DNA from: Amycolatopsis pretoriensis
Lineage (GTDB): Bacteria; Actinomycetota; Actinomycetes; Mycobacteriales; Pseudonocardiaceae
NCBI RefSeq assembly: GCF_900107925.1
Contig: NZ_FNUJ01000007.1
Span: 679,602 to 743,601 of the forward strand
Direction of reading: 5' to 3'
DNA: 64,000 nt
Part shown: positions 1 to 7,915 of the stretch, one piece after another
Position numbering within the stretch: position 1 is the stretch's first letter
Layout: each line of letters starts with the position of its first letter
Position numbers and translations under genes: made by a program
The notes under the pieces: generated by a model
The model's input: the letters and a program-made list of their open reading frames with translations, nothing else
Told to the model about the DNA's origin: nothing
The model's database searches: none

Positions 1-511
1 GTCGGAACGTCTGGTTGACGATCTTGTTCCGCCACATGTCCGGTGGCATCGGCACCGCGCCCCAGCAGTCCGCGAACGCGGCGTTCCGGACGCGCCGGAA
101 GTCCTCGTCCGTCTCCTCCGACCACGGCTCGATCCGCGCGTTCACCGGCGCGACGTCCCCGAGCGGGCGCTCCATGCGCCGGAAGAACCGCACCGGCGCG
201 AAGCCCTGGGACCGCATCAGCTCGGCCAGGCCGGCGATGTGCTCGGGCCGGTGGACGTCCACCGCGAGCCGCAGCCCCGGGTGGTGCCGGGCGTGCAGGA
301 CCTTCGCGGCGGCCACTCCCGCTTCGACGAGGGCGGTGCCGATACCGCGGCGACGGTGGTCCGGGTGCACGCCACCGTCCAGGAAGACCCGGTGGACTTC
401 GGCCGCGGTCGGCTTGTAGCGGATCTTCATGTAGCCGATCATCGTGTCGCCGGCGAAGGCCGCGAGGCTCCCGCGCGCCAGGTCCACGCGCGAGGCGCCG
501 ACCCGGCTCAC
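1..511 (-). CDS. Tandem GNAT-family N-acetyltransferase (partial, 3' end outside window)
   Basis: Transfers an acyl group from acyl-CoA to an unknown substrate. The reverse strand reads through without a stop. It shows a GNAT acetyl-CoA pyrophosphate loop (HPDHRRRGIGTALV) followed by the start of a second, degenerate GNAT unit (PVNARIEPWSEETDEDFRR), the layout of mycothiol-synthase-like tandem GNAT proteins. The GTG at 511 is the best visible start, but no clear ribosome-binding site precedes it and the frame stays open upstream, so about 40 residues expected at the N-terminus of such proteins may be missing or lie in the G-rich stretch at 540-600. The substrate cannot be told. Family is likely, start is uncertain. 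Confidence 0.7.
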   Translation of the reverse strand, partial: MSRVGASRVDLARGSLAAFAGDTMIGYMKIRYKPTAAEVHRVFLDGGVHPDHRRRGIGTALVEAGVAAAKVLHARHHPGLRLAVDVHRPEHIAGLAELMRSQGFAPVRFFRRMERPLGDVAPVNARIEPWSEETDEDFRRVRNAAFADCWGAVPMPPDMWRNKIVNQTFR

Positions 512-711
512 GACGTCGGCGGCGCGGAGCGCATCGGCCGACCCGCCGCCGAGGCCCCGAACGCAACCCCCACCCTCTCCGGGGGGCGTCCCCAGTCCAG
601 CGTATCGGTGGTCGCCGGCGGAAAGGCGGGAAAGGGCCGTGGCAGGAGCCGGTTGTCCACATCGCGGCGGGGGTGTGGACAACCACAGCGCGCTCTGTCG
701 GAGGGGGCCTT

Positions 712-717
712 CTAGAC
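712..717 (+). promoter_or_regulatory. Putative -10 box upstream of fmt
   Basis: TAGACT matches the actinobacterial -10 consensus and lies about 50 bases before the fmt ATG, in the divergent gap with the GNAT gene. A G-rich Shine-Dalgarno-like stretch (GGGGGTGGG) precedes the ATG. No convincing -35 is visible. Confidence 0.4.
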
Positions 718-767
718 TCGGGCCCGATGTTCCAGCCACCTGAACCCTCCCCACCGGGGGTGGGCCG

Positions 768-1694
768 ATGAAGCTCGTCTTCGCCGGCACCCCCGAGCCG
801 GCCGTCCCGGCGCTGCGCGCCCTGCTCGACTCCGGCCGCCACGAGGTCGTCGCCGTCGTCACCCGCCCGGACGCGCAGGCCGGCCGCGGCCGCCGCGTCG
901 TCCGGTCACCCGTCGGCGCCCTCGCCGACGAGCACGGGATCGAGGTCCTGACGCCCGCGCGCGCCGGCGATCCGGCCTTCCTCGCGCGCCTGACCGAGCT
1001 GGCGCCGGACGCCTGCCCGGTCGTCGCCTACGGAGCGTTGCTGCCGCAGGCCGCCCTCGACATCCCGCGCCTCGGCTGGGTGAACCTGCACTTCTCGCTG
1101 CTGCCCGCGTGGCGCGGCGCCGCGCCGGTGCAGGCCGCCATCCGCGCCGGTGACGAGATCACCGGCGCGTCGACTTTCCGGATCGTCAAGGAGCTGGACG
1201 CGGGTCCGGTCTTCGGCGTCGTCACCGAGGCGATCGGCGCGACCGACACCGCCGGCGGCCTGCTCGGGCGGCTCGCGGAGTCCGGGGCCAAGCTCCTGCT
1301 GTCCACCATGGACGGTCTGGCCGACGGCAGCCTGGTCGCCCGCGACCAGCCCGCCGAGGGGACGACCTACGCGCCGAAGGTGACGGTCGAGGACGCGCGC
1401 GTGTCCTTCGCCGACCCGGCCTCGGCGGTCGACCGGCAGATCCGGTCGGTCACCCCGGACCCGGGCGCGTGGGCGGAGTTCCGCGGGGAACGGCTGAAGC
1501 TCGGCCCGGTCTCGGTGCTCGACGAACCCGGCCCGCCGCCGGGCGAGATCGTGGTCGAACGCAAGCGGGTGCTGGTCGGGACGGCGACGAAGCCGTTGCG
1601 GCTCGGCGAAGTCCAGGCACCCGGCAAGAAACGGATGGCGGCCACCGACTGGGCTCGCGGATCACGCATCGAGCAGGGAGAACGCCTCCGGTGA
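768..1694 (+). CDS. fmt: Methionyl-tRNA formyltransferase
   Basis: Formylates the amino group of initiator Met-tRNA using 10-formyl-tetrahydrofolate, in the cytosol, before translation initiation. The protein has 308 residues, normal for the family. The catalytic triad is visible as Asn106 and His108 in NLHFSLLPAWRGAAP and Asp144 in DAGPVFG. The C-terminal third is the OB-fold tRNA-binding domain. It overlaps rsmB by four bases (GTGA), so the two are translationally coupled. The fmt-rsmB(fmu)-rpe order is the one seen in mycobacteria (Rv1406-Rv1408). Confidence 0.96.
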   Translation: MKLVFAGTPEPAVPALRALLDSGRHEVVAVVTRPDAQAGRGRRVVRSPVGALADEHGIEVLTPARAGDPAFLARLTELAPDACPVVAYGALLPQAALDIPRLGWVNLHFSLLPAWRGAAPVQAAIRAGDEITGASTFRIVKELDAGPVFGVVTEAIGATDTAGGLLGRLAESGAKLLLSTMDGLADGSLVARDQPAEGTTYAPKVTVEDARVSFADPASAVDRQIRSVTPDPGAWAEFRGERLKLGPVSVLDEPGPPPGEIVVERKRVLVGTATKPLRLGEVQAPGKKRMAATDWARGSRIEQGERLR

Positions 1695-3115
1695 ACGACC
1701 ACAGGGAACGACGTCCGTCACGGCCGCAGCGGGGCCGTCCCGCGCCGCGCAAGGAAGGGCCGCGCCGGCCGCCGGCGGTGGACCCGCCGCGTCAGGCCGC
1801 TTTCGACGTCCTCGCGGCGGTGCGAACGAAGGACGCCTACGCCAACCTCGTCCTGCCCGACCTGCTGCGCGAGCGGCGGATCTCCGGCCGTGACGCCGCA
1901 CTGGCCACCGAACTCGCGTACGGCGCGTCGCGGGCGCAGGGCCTGCTCGACGCCGTCATCGCCGCCTGCGCCGAGCGTCCGCTCTCGCAGACCGACCCGG
2001 CGGTGCTCGACGCGCTGCGGCTCGGCGTCTACCAGCTGCTGCGCACCCGCATCCCCGAGCACGCCGCCGTGACGTCCACTGTGGATCTCGTGCGCGCGGA
2101 AGCCGGTTCGTGGGCAACGGGTTTCGCGAACGCCATCCTGCGCAAGGTGTCCGAAAAGGACGAAGCGGCGTGGCTGGACGAGCTCGCGCCGGACGAGGCC
2201 ACCGACCCGATCGGTGCCTACGCGCTGCGCACCGCGCACCCCCGCTGGGTCGCCCGGTCGTTCGCCGAAGCGCTGGGGGACAAGGGCGAGGGCCTCAAGG
2301 CCGCGCTCGAAGCCGACGACACGCGGCCCGAGGTGCACCTGGTCGCCCGCCCCGGCGAGATCAGCGCCGACGAGCTGGCCGCGATCACCGGCGGCGACCC
2401 GGCGCCGTACTCGCCGTACGGCGTGCGCCTGCCCGCGGGCGCAGGCGACCCGGCCGACGTCGAGCCGGTCCGTGAGCGGCTGGCCGCCGTCCAGGACGAG
2501 GGCAGCCAGCTGTGCGCGATCGCCGCGACGAAGGTGCCCCTGGAGGGCTCCGACGAGCGGTGGCTCGACCTGTGCGCCGGCCCCGGCGGCAAGGCGGCGT
2601 TGCTCGGCGCGCTGGCGGCGTTGAGCGGGGCGACCGTGGACGCCGTCGAGAAGGCGCCGCACCGCGCGAAGCTCGTCGAGAAGGCCACGAGCGGGCTGCC
2701 GGTGAAGGTGCACGTCGGCGACGGGCGCGAAAGCGGCCTGGAGCCGGGCTACGACCGGATCCTGGTCGACGCGCCGTGCAGCGGGCTCGGCGCCCTGCGG
2801 CGGCGGCCGGAGGCGCGCTGGCGCCGCCAGCCGTCCGACGTCGCGGACCTGACGAAGCTGCAGGGCGAGCTGCTCGCGGCGGCGTACGAGCTGCTGCGGC
2901 CGGGCGGCGCGCTGACGTACGTCGTCTGCTCGCCGCACCTGGCCGAGACCGAGGGCGTCTTCGGCGAGACGGCGCGGCGGCTGAAGGCCGAGGTGCTGGA
3001 CGCGCGCGAGCTGTTCCCGGGCGTGCCCGAGCTGGGCGACGGGCCGTACGTCCAGCTGTGGCCGCACCGCCACGGCACGGACGCGATGTTCTGCGCCGTG
3101 CTGCGCAAGCCGTGA
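1691..3115 (+). CDS. rsmB: 16S rRNA (cytosine-967-C5)-methyltransferase, RsmB/Fmu family
   Basis: Methylates C967 of 16S rRNA with S-adenosylmethionine. I take the GTG at 1691, which overlaps the fmt stop and gives 474 residues. After a basic, disordered N-terminus of about 35 residues comes a NusB-like RNA-binding domain (about 36-165) and then a NOL1/NOP2/Sun Rossmann methyltransferase domain. Both catalytic cysteines are present: Cys363 in VDAPCSGLG and the nucleophile Cys413 in VVCSPHLAETEG. The reading frame is open further upstream inside fmt, but that part has no family similarity. Confidence 0.95.
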   Translation: MNDHRERRPSRPQRGRPAPRKEGPRRPPAVDPPRQAAFDVLAAVRTKDAYANLVLPDLLRERRISGRDAALATELAYGASRAQGLLDAVIAACAERPLSQTDPAVLDALRLGVYQLLRTRIPEHAAVTSTVDLVRAEAGSWATGFANAILRKVSEKDEAAWLDELAPDEATDPIGAYALRTAHPRWVARSFAEALGDKGEGLKAALEADDTRPEVHLVARPGEISADELAAITGGDPAPYSPYGVRLPAGAGDPADVEPVRERLAAVQDEGSQLCAIAATKVPLEGSDERWLDLCAGPGGKAALLGALAALSGATVDAVEKAPHRAKLVEKATSGLPVKVHVGDGRESGLEPGYDRILVDAPCSGLGALRRRPEARWRRQPSDVADLTKLQGELLAAAYELLRPGGALTYVVCSPHLAETEGVFGETARRLKAEVLDARELFPGVPELGDGPYVQLWPHRHGTDAMFCAVLRKP

Positions 3116-3609
3116 GGGACCTCGGGCTGGTAGCGGGCTCGTGCGGCGGACTGGACACCCGGTTCGCCGCCGAGCTGGTCCGGCCCGCCACCGAGCGCGG
3201 CTGGCGCCCGGCGATCACGCTGACGCCGACGGCTTCGCGCTGGCTGGAATCGACGGGCGCGCTGGCCGAGGTGGCCGAGTCGGTGGAGCTGCCGGTGCGC
3301 AGCGTCTCGCGGTTGCCGGGGGAGCCGCGGCCGCACCCGGACCCGTCGGTGTTCCTGTTCGCGCCGGCGTCGGCGAATTCGGTGACCAAGCTGGCGTTGG
3401 GGATCGCGGACAACCAGGCGCTGACGGTGCTGGGGGACGTCCTGGGCGCGCCGGGGATCACGATCGTGGTGGCGTACCAGATCCAGGACACGCGGGTGTT
3501 CCACCCGGCGTGGCAGCGCCACCTCGACACCCTCGCGGGGGCCGGGGTGACGCTGCACCGGTTGAACGTCGGGCGTCCGTGGACGGAAGCCTTGGACCTG
3601 CTGCCCTGA
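3112..3609 (+). CDS. Flavoprotein (HFCD/UbiX-like) domain protein
   Basis: Short Rossmann-like flavoprotein of 165 residues, of the family that includes EpiD, PPC decarboxylase and UbiX-like proteins. The opening LGLVAGSCGG strand-loop and the PASANSVTKLALGIADN segment match the FMN-binding core of that family. The start is the GTG overlapping the rsmB stop (GTGA), so it is the third gene of the fmt-rsmB operon. The substrate is unknown; proteins like this are common beside fmu in Actinobacteria and are usually annotated only as flavoprotein. Confidence 0.75.
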   Translation: MRDLGLVAGSCGGLDTRFAAELVRPATERGWRPAITLTPTASRWLESTGALAEVAESVELPVRSVSRLPGEPRPHPDPSVFLFAPASANSVTKLALGIADNQALTVLGDVLGAPGITIVVAYQIQDTRVFHPAWQRHLDTLAGAGVTLHRLNVGRPWTEALDLLP

Positions 3610-3687
3610 GCGGCACCTGCGCGGATGCCGATCGCCTGGATGACGGCGGCTTGGATGACGTGAAAGATGCAGACCTCATCGGGCTCG

Positions 3688-3701
3688 AATTGTCCACAAT
3701 T
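3688..3701. promoter_or_regulatory. Perfect palindrome AATTGT-CC-ACAATT ahead of the SepF-like/SLATT pair
   Basis: Six-base perfect inverted arms with a two-base spacer, at the point where base composition drops from about 70% to near 50% GC. It lies about 95 bases before the SepF-like gene. A second hairpin (agaggct/agcctct, 3713-3739) follows, then an A-rich run (3741-3750) that could hold the -10 region. It could be an operator or the edge of an inserted segment. Confidence 0.45.
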
Positions 3702-3794
3702 TGACCACGGTTAGAGGCTTGCTGTCGTGAAGAGCCTCTGGTAAAAAATCACCACAGTCGCGCCGGGGAGGGGCGACCTGGTTCTCGGGGGTCT

Positions 3795-4274
3795 GTGGCT
3801 TCGTTGAGTGATCCGATGCTTGCCCTGTTGGCTATTTTGGCGTGGCCGATCGTTGCTGTGATTACGGTTTTCACGGTTGGAGTTCTTGTTAGTCGTGCCC
3901 TGCGTGGTGAACGTCAGCACTTGCGTTCGGTCCACTATGGTCGTATCCAAGCGAAAGCTACTGTCGACGTTCTCGACGGAATTCTCGACGCTGCAATCGC
4001 TTTGAACGCGCAGTACGCGCATCGCGAAGTGGATCCTGCAGTTCATCTTGCCGGTGCGCTTCGTATCAGTCCAGTGGATTTCACCTCTTCGGCTTTGGAG
4101 GTCGGACGGGCGGTCCGTGCCGGGAATGTCACTATTATCGACTTTGCGCAACTGGAGGTTGAGGATGCCCGACGGCTGGCTGATTTTTGTGGCGGGCTCG
4201 CATGTCATTCGGAAGCGTGGTTGTTTCGACCCTCGGTCACGACATTGATCGTCACACCACCGCGTCGCGCCTGA
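3795..4274 (+). CDS. Membrane-anchored SepF-like protein
   Basis: 159 residues with a GTG start. Residues about 10-33 form one hydrophobic membrane helix (LLAILAWPIVAVITVFTVGV) followed by a basic stop-transfer stretch. Residues about 104-153 resemble the C-terminal domain of the cell-division protein SepF: a VTIIDFAQLE strand, then EDARRLADFCGGL, then a final TTLIVTPP strand, which corresponds to the SepF pattern of a V-N/D-L strand, ARRLxDFxxGL helix and FLLTP strand. SepF polymerises and tethers FtsZ to the membrane through an amphipathic helix; here a true membrane helix replaces it. GC content and codon use are clearly lower than in the neighbours. It stands 44 bases before a DUF4231/SLATT gene on the same strand. 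The SepF assignment is by eye and moderate. Confidence 0.6.
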   Translation: MASLSDPMLALLAILAWPIVAVITVFTVGVLVSRALRGERQHLRSVHYGRIQAKATVDVLDGILDAAIALNAQYAHREVDPAVHLAGALRISPVDFTSSALEVGRAVRAGNVTIIDFAQLEVEDARRLADFCGGLACHSEAWLFRPSVTTLIVTPPRRA

Positions 4275-4318
4275 TTGTTGTCCAGAGTTGGTCCAGTGTC
4301 GTCATGGAGCGTTGAATC

Positions 4319-5146
4319 GTGACAGTGAATGAGCATTTGCTCAGCATGACTCATCAGATCAGAGTGATCGAACACAAGCTCGCCGTGGCTCGTCGGAGGC
4401 AGCGGTGGTCCAACATCGCCCTTGTCTTCGGGCCGGTGCTCCTGATCTTCCTTTATGTCATCGCCTGGCTCCCGGCGATCAGTCGAACCGTGTTGATTGC
4501 TGTCTACATCCCGGCTCTGCCGATTGTGGTCGCCAGTTGTTTCGCGTCTTACCTGCTCAAGAGAAATCCGGGCGGCCCCCTGGTGCCTGGGGAAGGTGGT
4601 CGTCGGGTTCGCGAGAGCGAAGGAGCTTTGGAGCTTGAACTGGCGCGCGAGCGGGACGCGCGCAAGCAGGTTCTGGCACAAGCGGACGTCGAGCCGAAGG
4701 TCCGAAAGATCACCTATAAGGAAGACGCGTACTCTGACGTCGATCAACTTCGCGAGGAGAGCAAGAAATATCGAAGCGTCAACAATATGCTCCAAGGTTT
4801 TTTGATCATCGGTTCTTTGGCTGCCACTGCTGCCTCTGCGATTGCCGCAGAAGTTGTTGTCATCCGCTGGGTGACGCTTGGGATCACGTTCTTTGTCGGC
4901 ATATCAAGCGGCTTCATGGGCTACTTCAAGTACAAGGAGCGGAGCTTCTACCTCCAGCAGACCGCCGACGCCATCGAACAGGAGTGGGAGGCTGTCGAGA
5001 TCGGCGTCGGTCGATACAAGAAGCTGTCCGAGGAAGATGCACTGGCGGAGTTCGTCGAAGAGGTGCACCGGCTGAAGAGCGAACAGAAGAAGCGGCAGCA
5101 GAACCTCGAGCAGCCGCCGGAGGGGCGGAATCCGAACGACGGCTGA
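4319..5146 (+). CDS. DUF4231 / SLATT-type four-helix membrane protein
   Basis: 275 residues with GTG start (a second GTG at 4325 is possible). Two N-terminal membrane helices (about 30-50 and 57-80) are followed by a charged region of about 75 residues. A second helix pair (about 157-180 and 182-204) precedes a C-terminal helical, highly charged tail. The YRSVNNMLQGFLIIGSLAAT and KERSFYLQQTADAIEQEW segments fit DUF4231, one of the SLATT families (SMODS- and SLOG-associated two-helix effectors) proposed to form membrane pores in nucleotide-triggered defence. No nucleotide cyclase or SLOG sensor is adjacent; the partner is the SepF-like gene. Composition again points to horizontal acquisition. 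Confidence 0.65.
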   Translation: MTVNEHLLSMTHQIRVIEHKLAVARRRQRWSNIALVFGPVLLIFLYVIAWLPAISRTVLIAVYIPALPIVVASCFASYLLKRNPGGPLVPGEGGRRVRESEGALELELARERDARKQVLAQADVEPKVRKITYKEDAYSDVDQLREESKKYRSVNNMLQGFLIIGSLAATAASAIAAEVVVIRWVTLGITFFVGISSGFMGYFKYKERSFYLQQTADAIEQEWEAVEIGVGRYKKLSEEDALAEFVEEVHRLKSEQKKRQQNLEQPPEGRNPNDG

Positions 5147-5176
5147 TCGCCCGACCGACGTGCTCGACCTACTGCA

Positions 5177-6262
5177 CTACGAACACGCCGCCGCGTCGGT
5201 GGCGGCCAGCAGGTGGCCGTTCGCCTCGGCCGGGGTCGGGTTCTGGTTCAGCACCACCGTCACCCGGCGGCCGCCCGGGGCCACGCCCGCCAAGTTCGTG
5301 AAGCCGATGATCCCGCCCTCGTGGCCCCAGAACTCCCCGCACGACAACGGAATGCTGCCCAACCCCAACCCGTAGCGAGCCCCCGGCACACCGAGGTCGG
5401 CCGGCACCGTGCGCTTCATCTCCGCCAGCTCCGCCGGCCGCAGCAACCGGCCACCCAGCAGCGCTCCGTAGAACCGGTCCAAATCGGCCGGTGTCGAGAC
5501 CAGACCGCCCGCCGCCCCCGCGATCGTCGCGTCGAAGTCGCTGAAATCCACCCGGTCCGGTGTGTAGCCGACCGCGTGCGGGTCCGGCAGCTTCTCGTCG
5601 CCCCGGCGCGGCAAGTACGTGTCGCGCAAGCCGAGCGGCCGGGTGATCCGCTGGGCGATCAGGTCACCCAGTGCCTTCCCCGTCACCTTCGAGGCGAGCA
5701 TCCCCGCCACGATGTAGTTCGTGTTCGAGTACGACCAGCTCGTCCCGGGCGGGAACAGCGCCGGGTGCTGCAGCGCCATCGCCACCAGCTCTTCCGGCGA
5801 AGCGCCGCGGTGCCGCAACGCCTCCGGGTCGCTCAGGTCGAAGTCCTGCAGGTAGTCGGGAATCCCGCTCGTGTGCTGCAGCAGCTGCCGGACGGTGATC
5901 CGCCGATCGGGCAGCAGCCCCGGCAGGTACCGCTCGACCGGCGCGTCCAGCTTCACCCGGCCCTCGCCGGCCAGCTGCAGCACGACCGTCGCCACGAACG
6001 ACTTCGTGACGCTGCCCGCCCGGAAAGAACCGTTGCGCGGGAACGGTTTCCCCGTGGTGACGTCACCCTTGCCGCTGCGCGTGACCCGCGTCCGCGGGCC
6101 GTCTTGCACGACCGCCGCCGCGCCCGGTACGCCGTCCTGGGCGGTGAGCACGTCCAACCGAGCCTGCACCGGCGAGCCGGCGGCCAACGCCGGTGCCGCC
6201 GTGGTCGCCGCCAGCAGCACGACCAGTGTGCCGGCCGCGATGATCCGCACTGACTTCCGCAT
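5177..6262 (-). CDS. Secreted serine hydrolase, beta-lactamase/D-Ala-D-Ala carboxypeptidase family
   Basis: 361 residues. An N-terminal signal peptide (MRKSVRIIAAGTLVVLLAAT, probable cut after ALA near residue 27) directs export. The penicillin-binding fold motifs are in order: SxxK as SVTK, YxN as YSNTNY, and the third box as HEGG in GHEGGIIGF. These are class C beta-lactamase/DD-peptidase/esterase (EstB) signatures, so the substrate may be peptidoglycan or a small ester or peptide. The start codon follows an AGGGGG ribosome-binding site that is buried in a long hairpin (6269-6319). Confidence 0.85.
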   Translation of the reverse strand: MRKSVRIIAAGTLVVLLAATTAAPALAAGSPVQARLDVLTAQDGVPGAAAVVQDGPRTRVTRSGKGDVTTGKPFPRNGSFRAGSVTKSFVATVVLQLAGEGRVKLDAPVERYLPGLLPDRRITVRQLLQHTSGIPDYLQDFDLSDPEALRHRGASPEELVAMALQHPALFPPGTSWSYSNTNYIVAGMLASKVTGKALGDLIAQRITRPLGLRDTYLPRRGDEKLPDPHAVGYTPDRVDFSDFDATIAGAAGGLVSTPADLDRFYGALLGGRLLRPAELAEMKRTVPADLGVPGARYGLGLGSIPLSCGEFWGHEGGIIGFTNLAGVAPGGRRVTVVLNQNPTPAEANGHLLAATDAAACS

Positions 6263-6268
6263 GAAAAA

Positions 6269-6319
6269 CCCCCTGGTGTCTCGGTGCTCCCCACGCTAGG
6301 GAGCCGGAACACCAGGGGG
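6269..6319 (-). promoter_or_regulatory. Hairpin covering the ribosome-binding site of the serine hydrolase
   Basis: ccccctggtgt (6269-6279) pairs perfectly with acaccaggggg (6309-6319), and an inner six-base stem (gctccc/gggagc, 6286-6291 and 6299-6304) nests inside with a seven-base loop. On the minus strand the AGGGGG Shine-Dalgarno lies in the 3' arm, six bases before the ATG. Transcribed as leader RNA it would hide the ribosome-binding site. A DNA operator is the alternative. Confidence 0.5.
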
Positions 6320-6321
6320 CA

Positions 6322-6359
6322 TGGGGCAGGCCGCCGGAAACGTCCGGGGGCCTGCCCCA
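6322..6359 (-). terminator. Terminator after alkaline phosphatase
   Basis: tggggcaggc (6322-6331) and gcctgcccca (6350-6359) form a perfect ten-base stem, starting six bases past the alkaline phosphatase stop on the minus strand. There is no long U-tract, as usual in high-GC actinobacteria. Confidence 0.7.
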
Positions 6360-6364
6360 CCGGA

Positions 6365-7759
6365 TCAGCGCAGCTTCAGCGCGCGCTTCAGGGTGCCGAA
6401 CACGTCGGTCTGGTTGGTCAGCCCGACGATGTTGGCGGCCTGCGGGCCGAGGCCCGCGATGCGCACCTGGGTGCCGGTGTGCGACTGCGAGCCGCCGGTC
6501 TCCGCGGTGCCGTAGGCCAGGGTCATGTTCGCGCCCTCGTTGGTGACGAGCGTCGCGGTCAGGCCCGGGGTGGCCGTCGGCTCGACGATCTGGCTGCTGT
6601 GGCCGTGGTCGGCCGTCACCAGCACCAGCGTGTCGGGGTGGCTGCGGGCGAACGCCGTGCCCGCCGCGATCGCCGCGTCGAAGTCGATCGTCTCGCCGAT
6701 CTGGCCGCACGGGTCCGCCGCGTGGTCCTGCTTGTCGATGCTCGCGCCCTCGACCTGGAGGAAGAAGCCCTTGTCGCTGCGGCGGTCGTCGAGCAGCTCG
6801 AGGGCCTTGCGGGTCTGGTCGGCCAGCTTCGGCTGGGTCTTCGGCAGGTTCGCGTTGGTGGCGCAGCGGGTCGGCGCGGTGCCGCCGTGGACGGCCGCCG
6901 GGCCGGTCCAGTTCACCGGCATGTTGCCGTCGGCGAACAGGCCGAGGACCGGCTTGCCCTTCGGCGCCTTCGCCAGGTCCGCCGCGGTGGTGACGACCTG
7001 GTAGCCGGCCGCCTTGGCCTGGTCCAGCACGGGCTTGCCCTTGAACTTGCCGGCCGTCACGGGCTGGTTGAAGTACTTCGCGCCGCCGCCCAGCAGGACG
7101 TCGGGGCGGGTCTGCACCAGCTGCTCGGAGATCGAGCCGAGGCCGCCGTTCTCCTTGGCGTTCTTCGCGCACTTCGCGGTCGTCTCGACCGGGCCCTTGC
7201 AGTCGCGGTTGACGACGTGCGAGCCGAGCACGGCCGGGGTCGCGTCCTGGACCTCGGCGGTGGTGACGTCGCCGGTGCGCAGGCCGTTGCGCTTGGCGAT
7301 CTCCAGGATCGTCGGGACGTCGTTGCCGTACGCGTCGACGGAGATGGCGCCGTTGTAGGTCTTGGTGCCGGTCGCCCAGCCGGTGCCGGACGCGGCCGAG
7401 TCGGTCACGTAGTTCGGCTTGGCCGGGTTGTTCTGCTCGACCGCGTACGTCGTGTAGTCGCCGGTCAGCGGCAGCTCGTCCATCGCGAGCCGGCCCGCGG
7501 CGCCGCGCTCGTAGTTGCGGGCGGCGGTGATCTCCGACTGGCCCATGCCGTCGCCGATGAACAGGATCACGTTGCGGGCGTGGCCGCCCTGGATCGCGGC
7601 GCGGACGTCGTTCGTGCGGTCACCGGTGCCGGCCGACGAACGCGCGTCGGCGGAGTCGGAGCCGTTGGTGGCGAGGGCGACCGGGGCGGCGGCGACCAGC
7701 GCGGCGCCGAGCGCGCCCGCGACCAGCCACCGGCGGCGGCCGGCGAACAGCGAAGCCAT
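6365..7759 (-). CDS. phoA: Alkaline phosphatase, PhoA type
   Basis: 464 residues. Hydrolyses phosphate monoesters outside the membrane to scavenge phosphate. A signal peptide (GRRRWLVAGALGAALVAAAPVALA; twin-arginine-like RRR followed by a hydrophobic stretch) precedes the core. The first metal site is visible in ILFIGDGMG, the catalytic serine in TDSAASGTGWATG, and distal metal ligands in TADHGHSS and the final SHTGTQVRIAG. The start is supported by a good AGAGGAG ribosome-binding site seven bases upstream. The 156-base upstream gap holds two GGTCACC elements on the coding strand that resemble PHO-box units, but not the expected tandem arrangement. A terminator follows. Confidence 0.9.
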   Translation of the reverse strand: MASLFAGRRRWLVAGALGAALVAAAPVALATNGSDSADARSSAGTGDRTNDVRAAIQGGHARNVILFIGDGMGQSEITAARNYERGAAGRLAMDELPLTGDYTTYAVEQNNPAKPNYVTDSAASGTGWATGTKTYNGAISVDAYGNDVPTILEIAKRNGLRTGDVTTAEVQDATPAVLGSHVVNRDCKGPVETTAKCAKNAKENGGLGSISEQLVQTRPDVLLGGGAKYFNQPVTAGKFKGKPVLDQAKAAGYQVVTTAADLAKAPKGKPVLGLFADGNMPVNWTGPAAVHGGTAPTRCATNANLPKTQPKLADQTRKALELLDDRRSDKGFFLQVEGASIDKQDHAADPCGQIGETIDFDAAIAAGTAFARSHPDTLVLVTADHGHSSQIVEPTATPGLTATLVTNEGANMTLAYGTAETGGSQSHTGTQVRIAGLGPQAANIVGLTNQTDVFGTLKRALKLR

Positions 7760-7915
7760 GTTTCTCCTCTTTGGGGGACTTCGGGGATTACGGCCCGGAT
7801 TTCGGACACGGGCTATTAGTCCTCCCGCATGTGTGGTGCGTAGAAAGCGAAGGTGACCACCGGGTGGCCGCTGGCCGAACTCATGGCTTCCCGCGGGTGA
7901 CCGGGAGCACGTCGG

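Noticed and set aside
3640..5150. Prophage or integrated plasmid remnant
   Set aside because: Composition suggests foreign origin, but there is no integrase, excisionase, att duplication or phage structural gene.
7760..7915. PHO box ahead of alkaline phosphatase
   Set aside because: Two GGTCACC units occur but about 40 bases apart rather than as adjacent 11-base direct repeats, so PhoP control is not shown.
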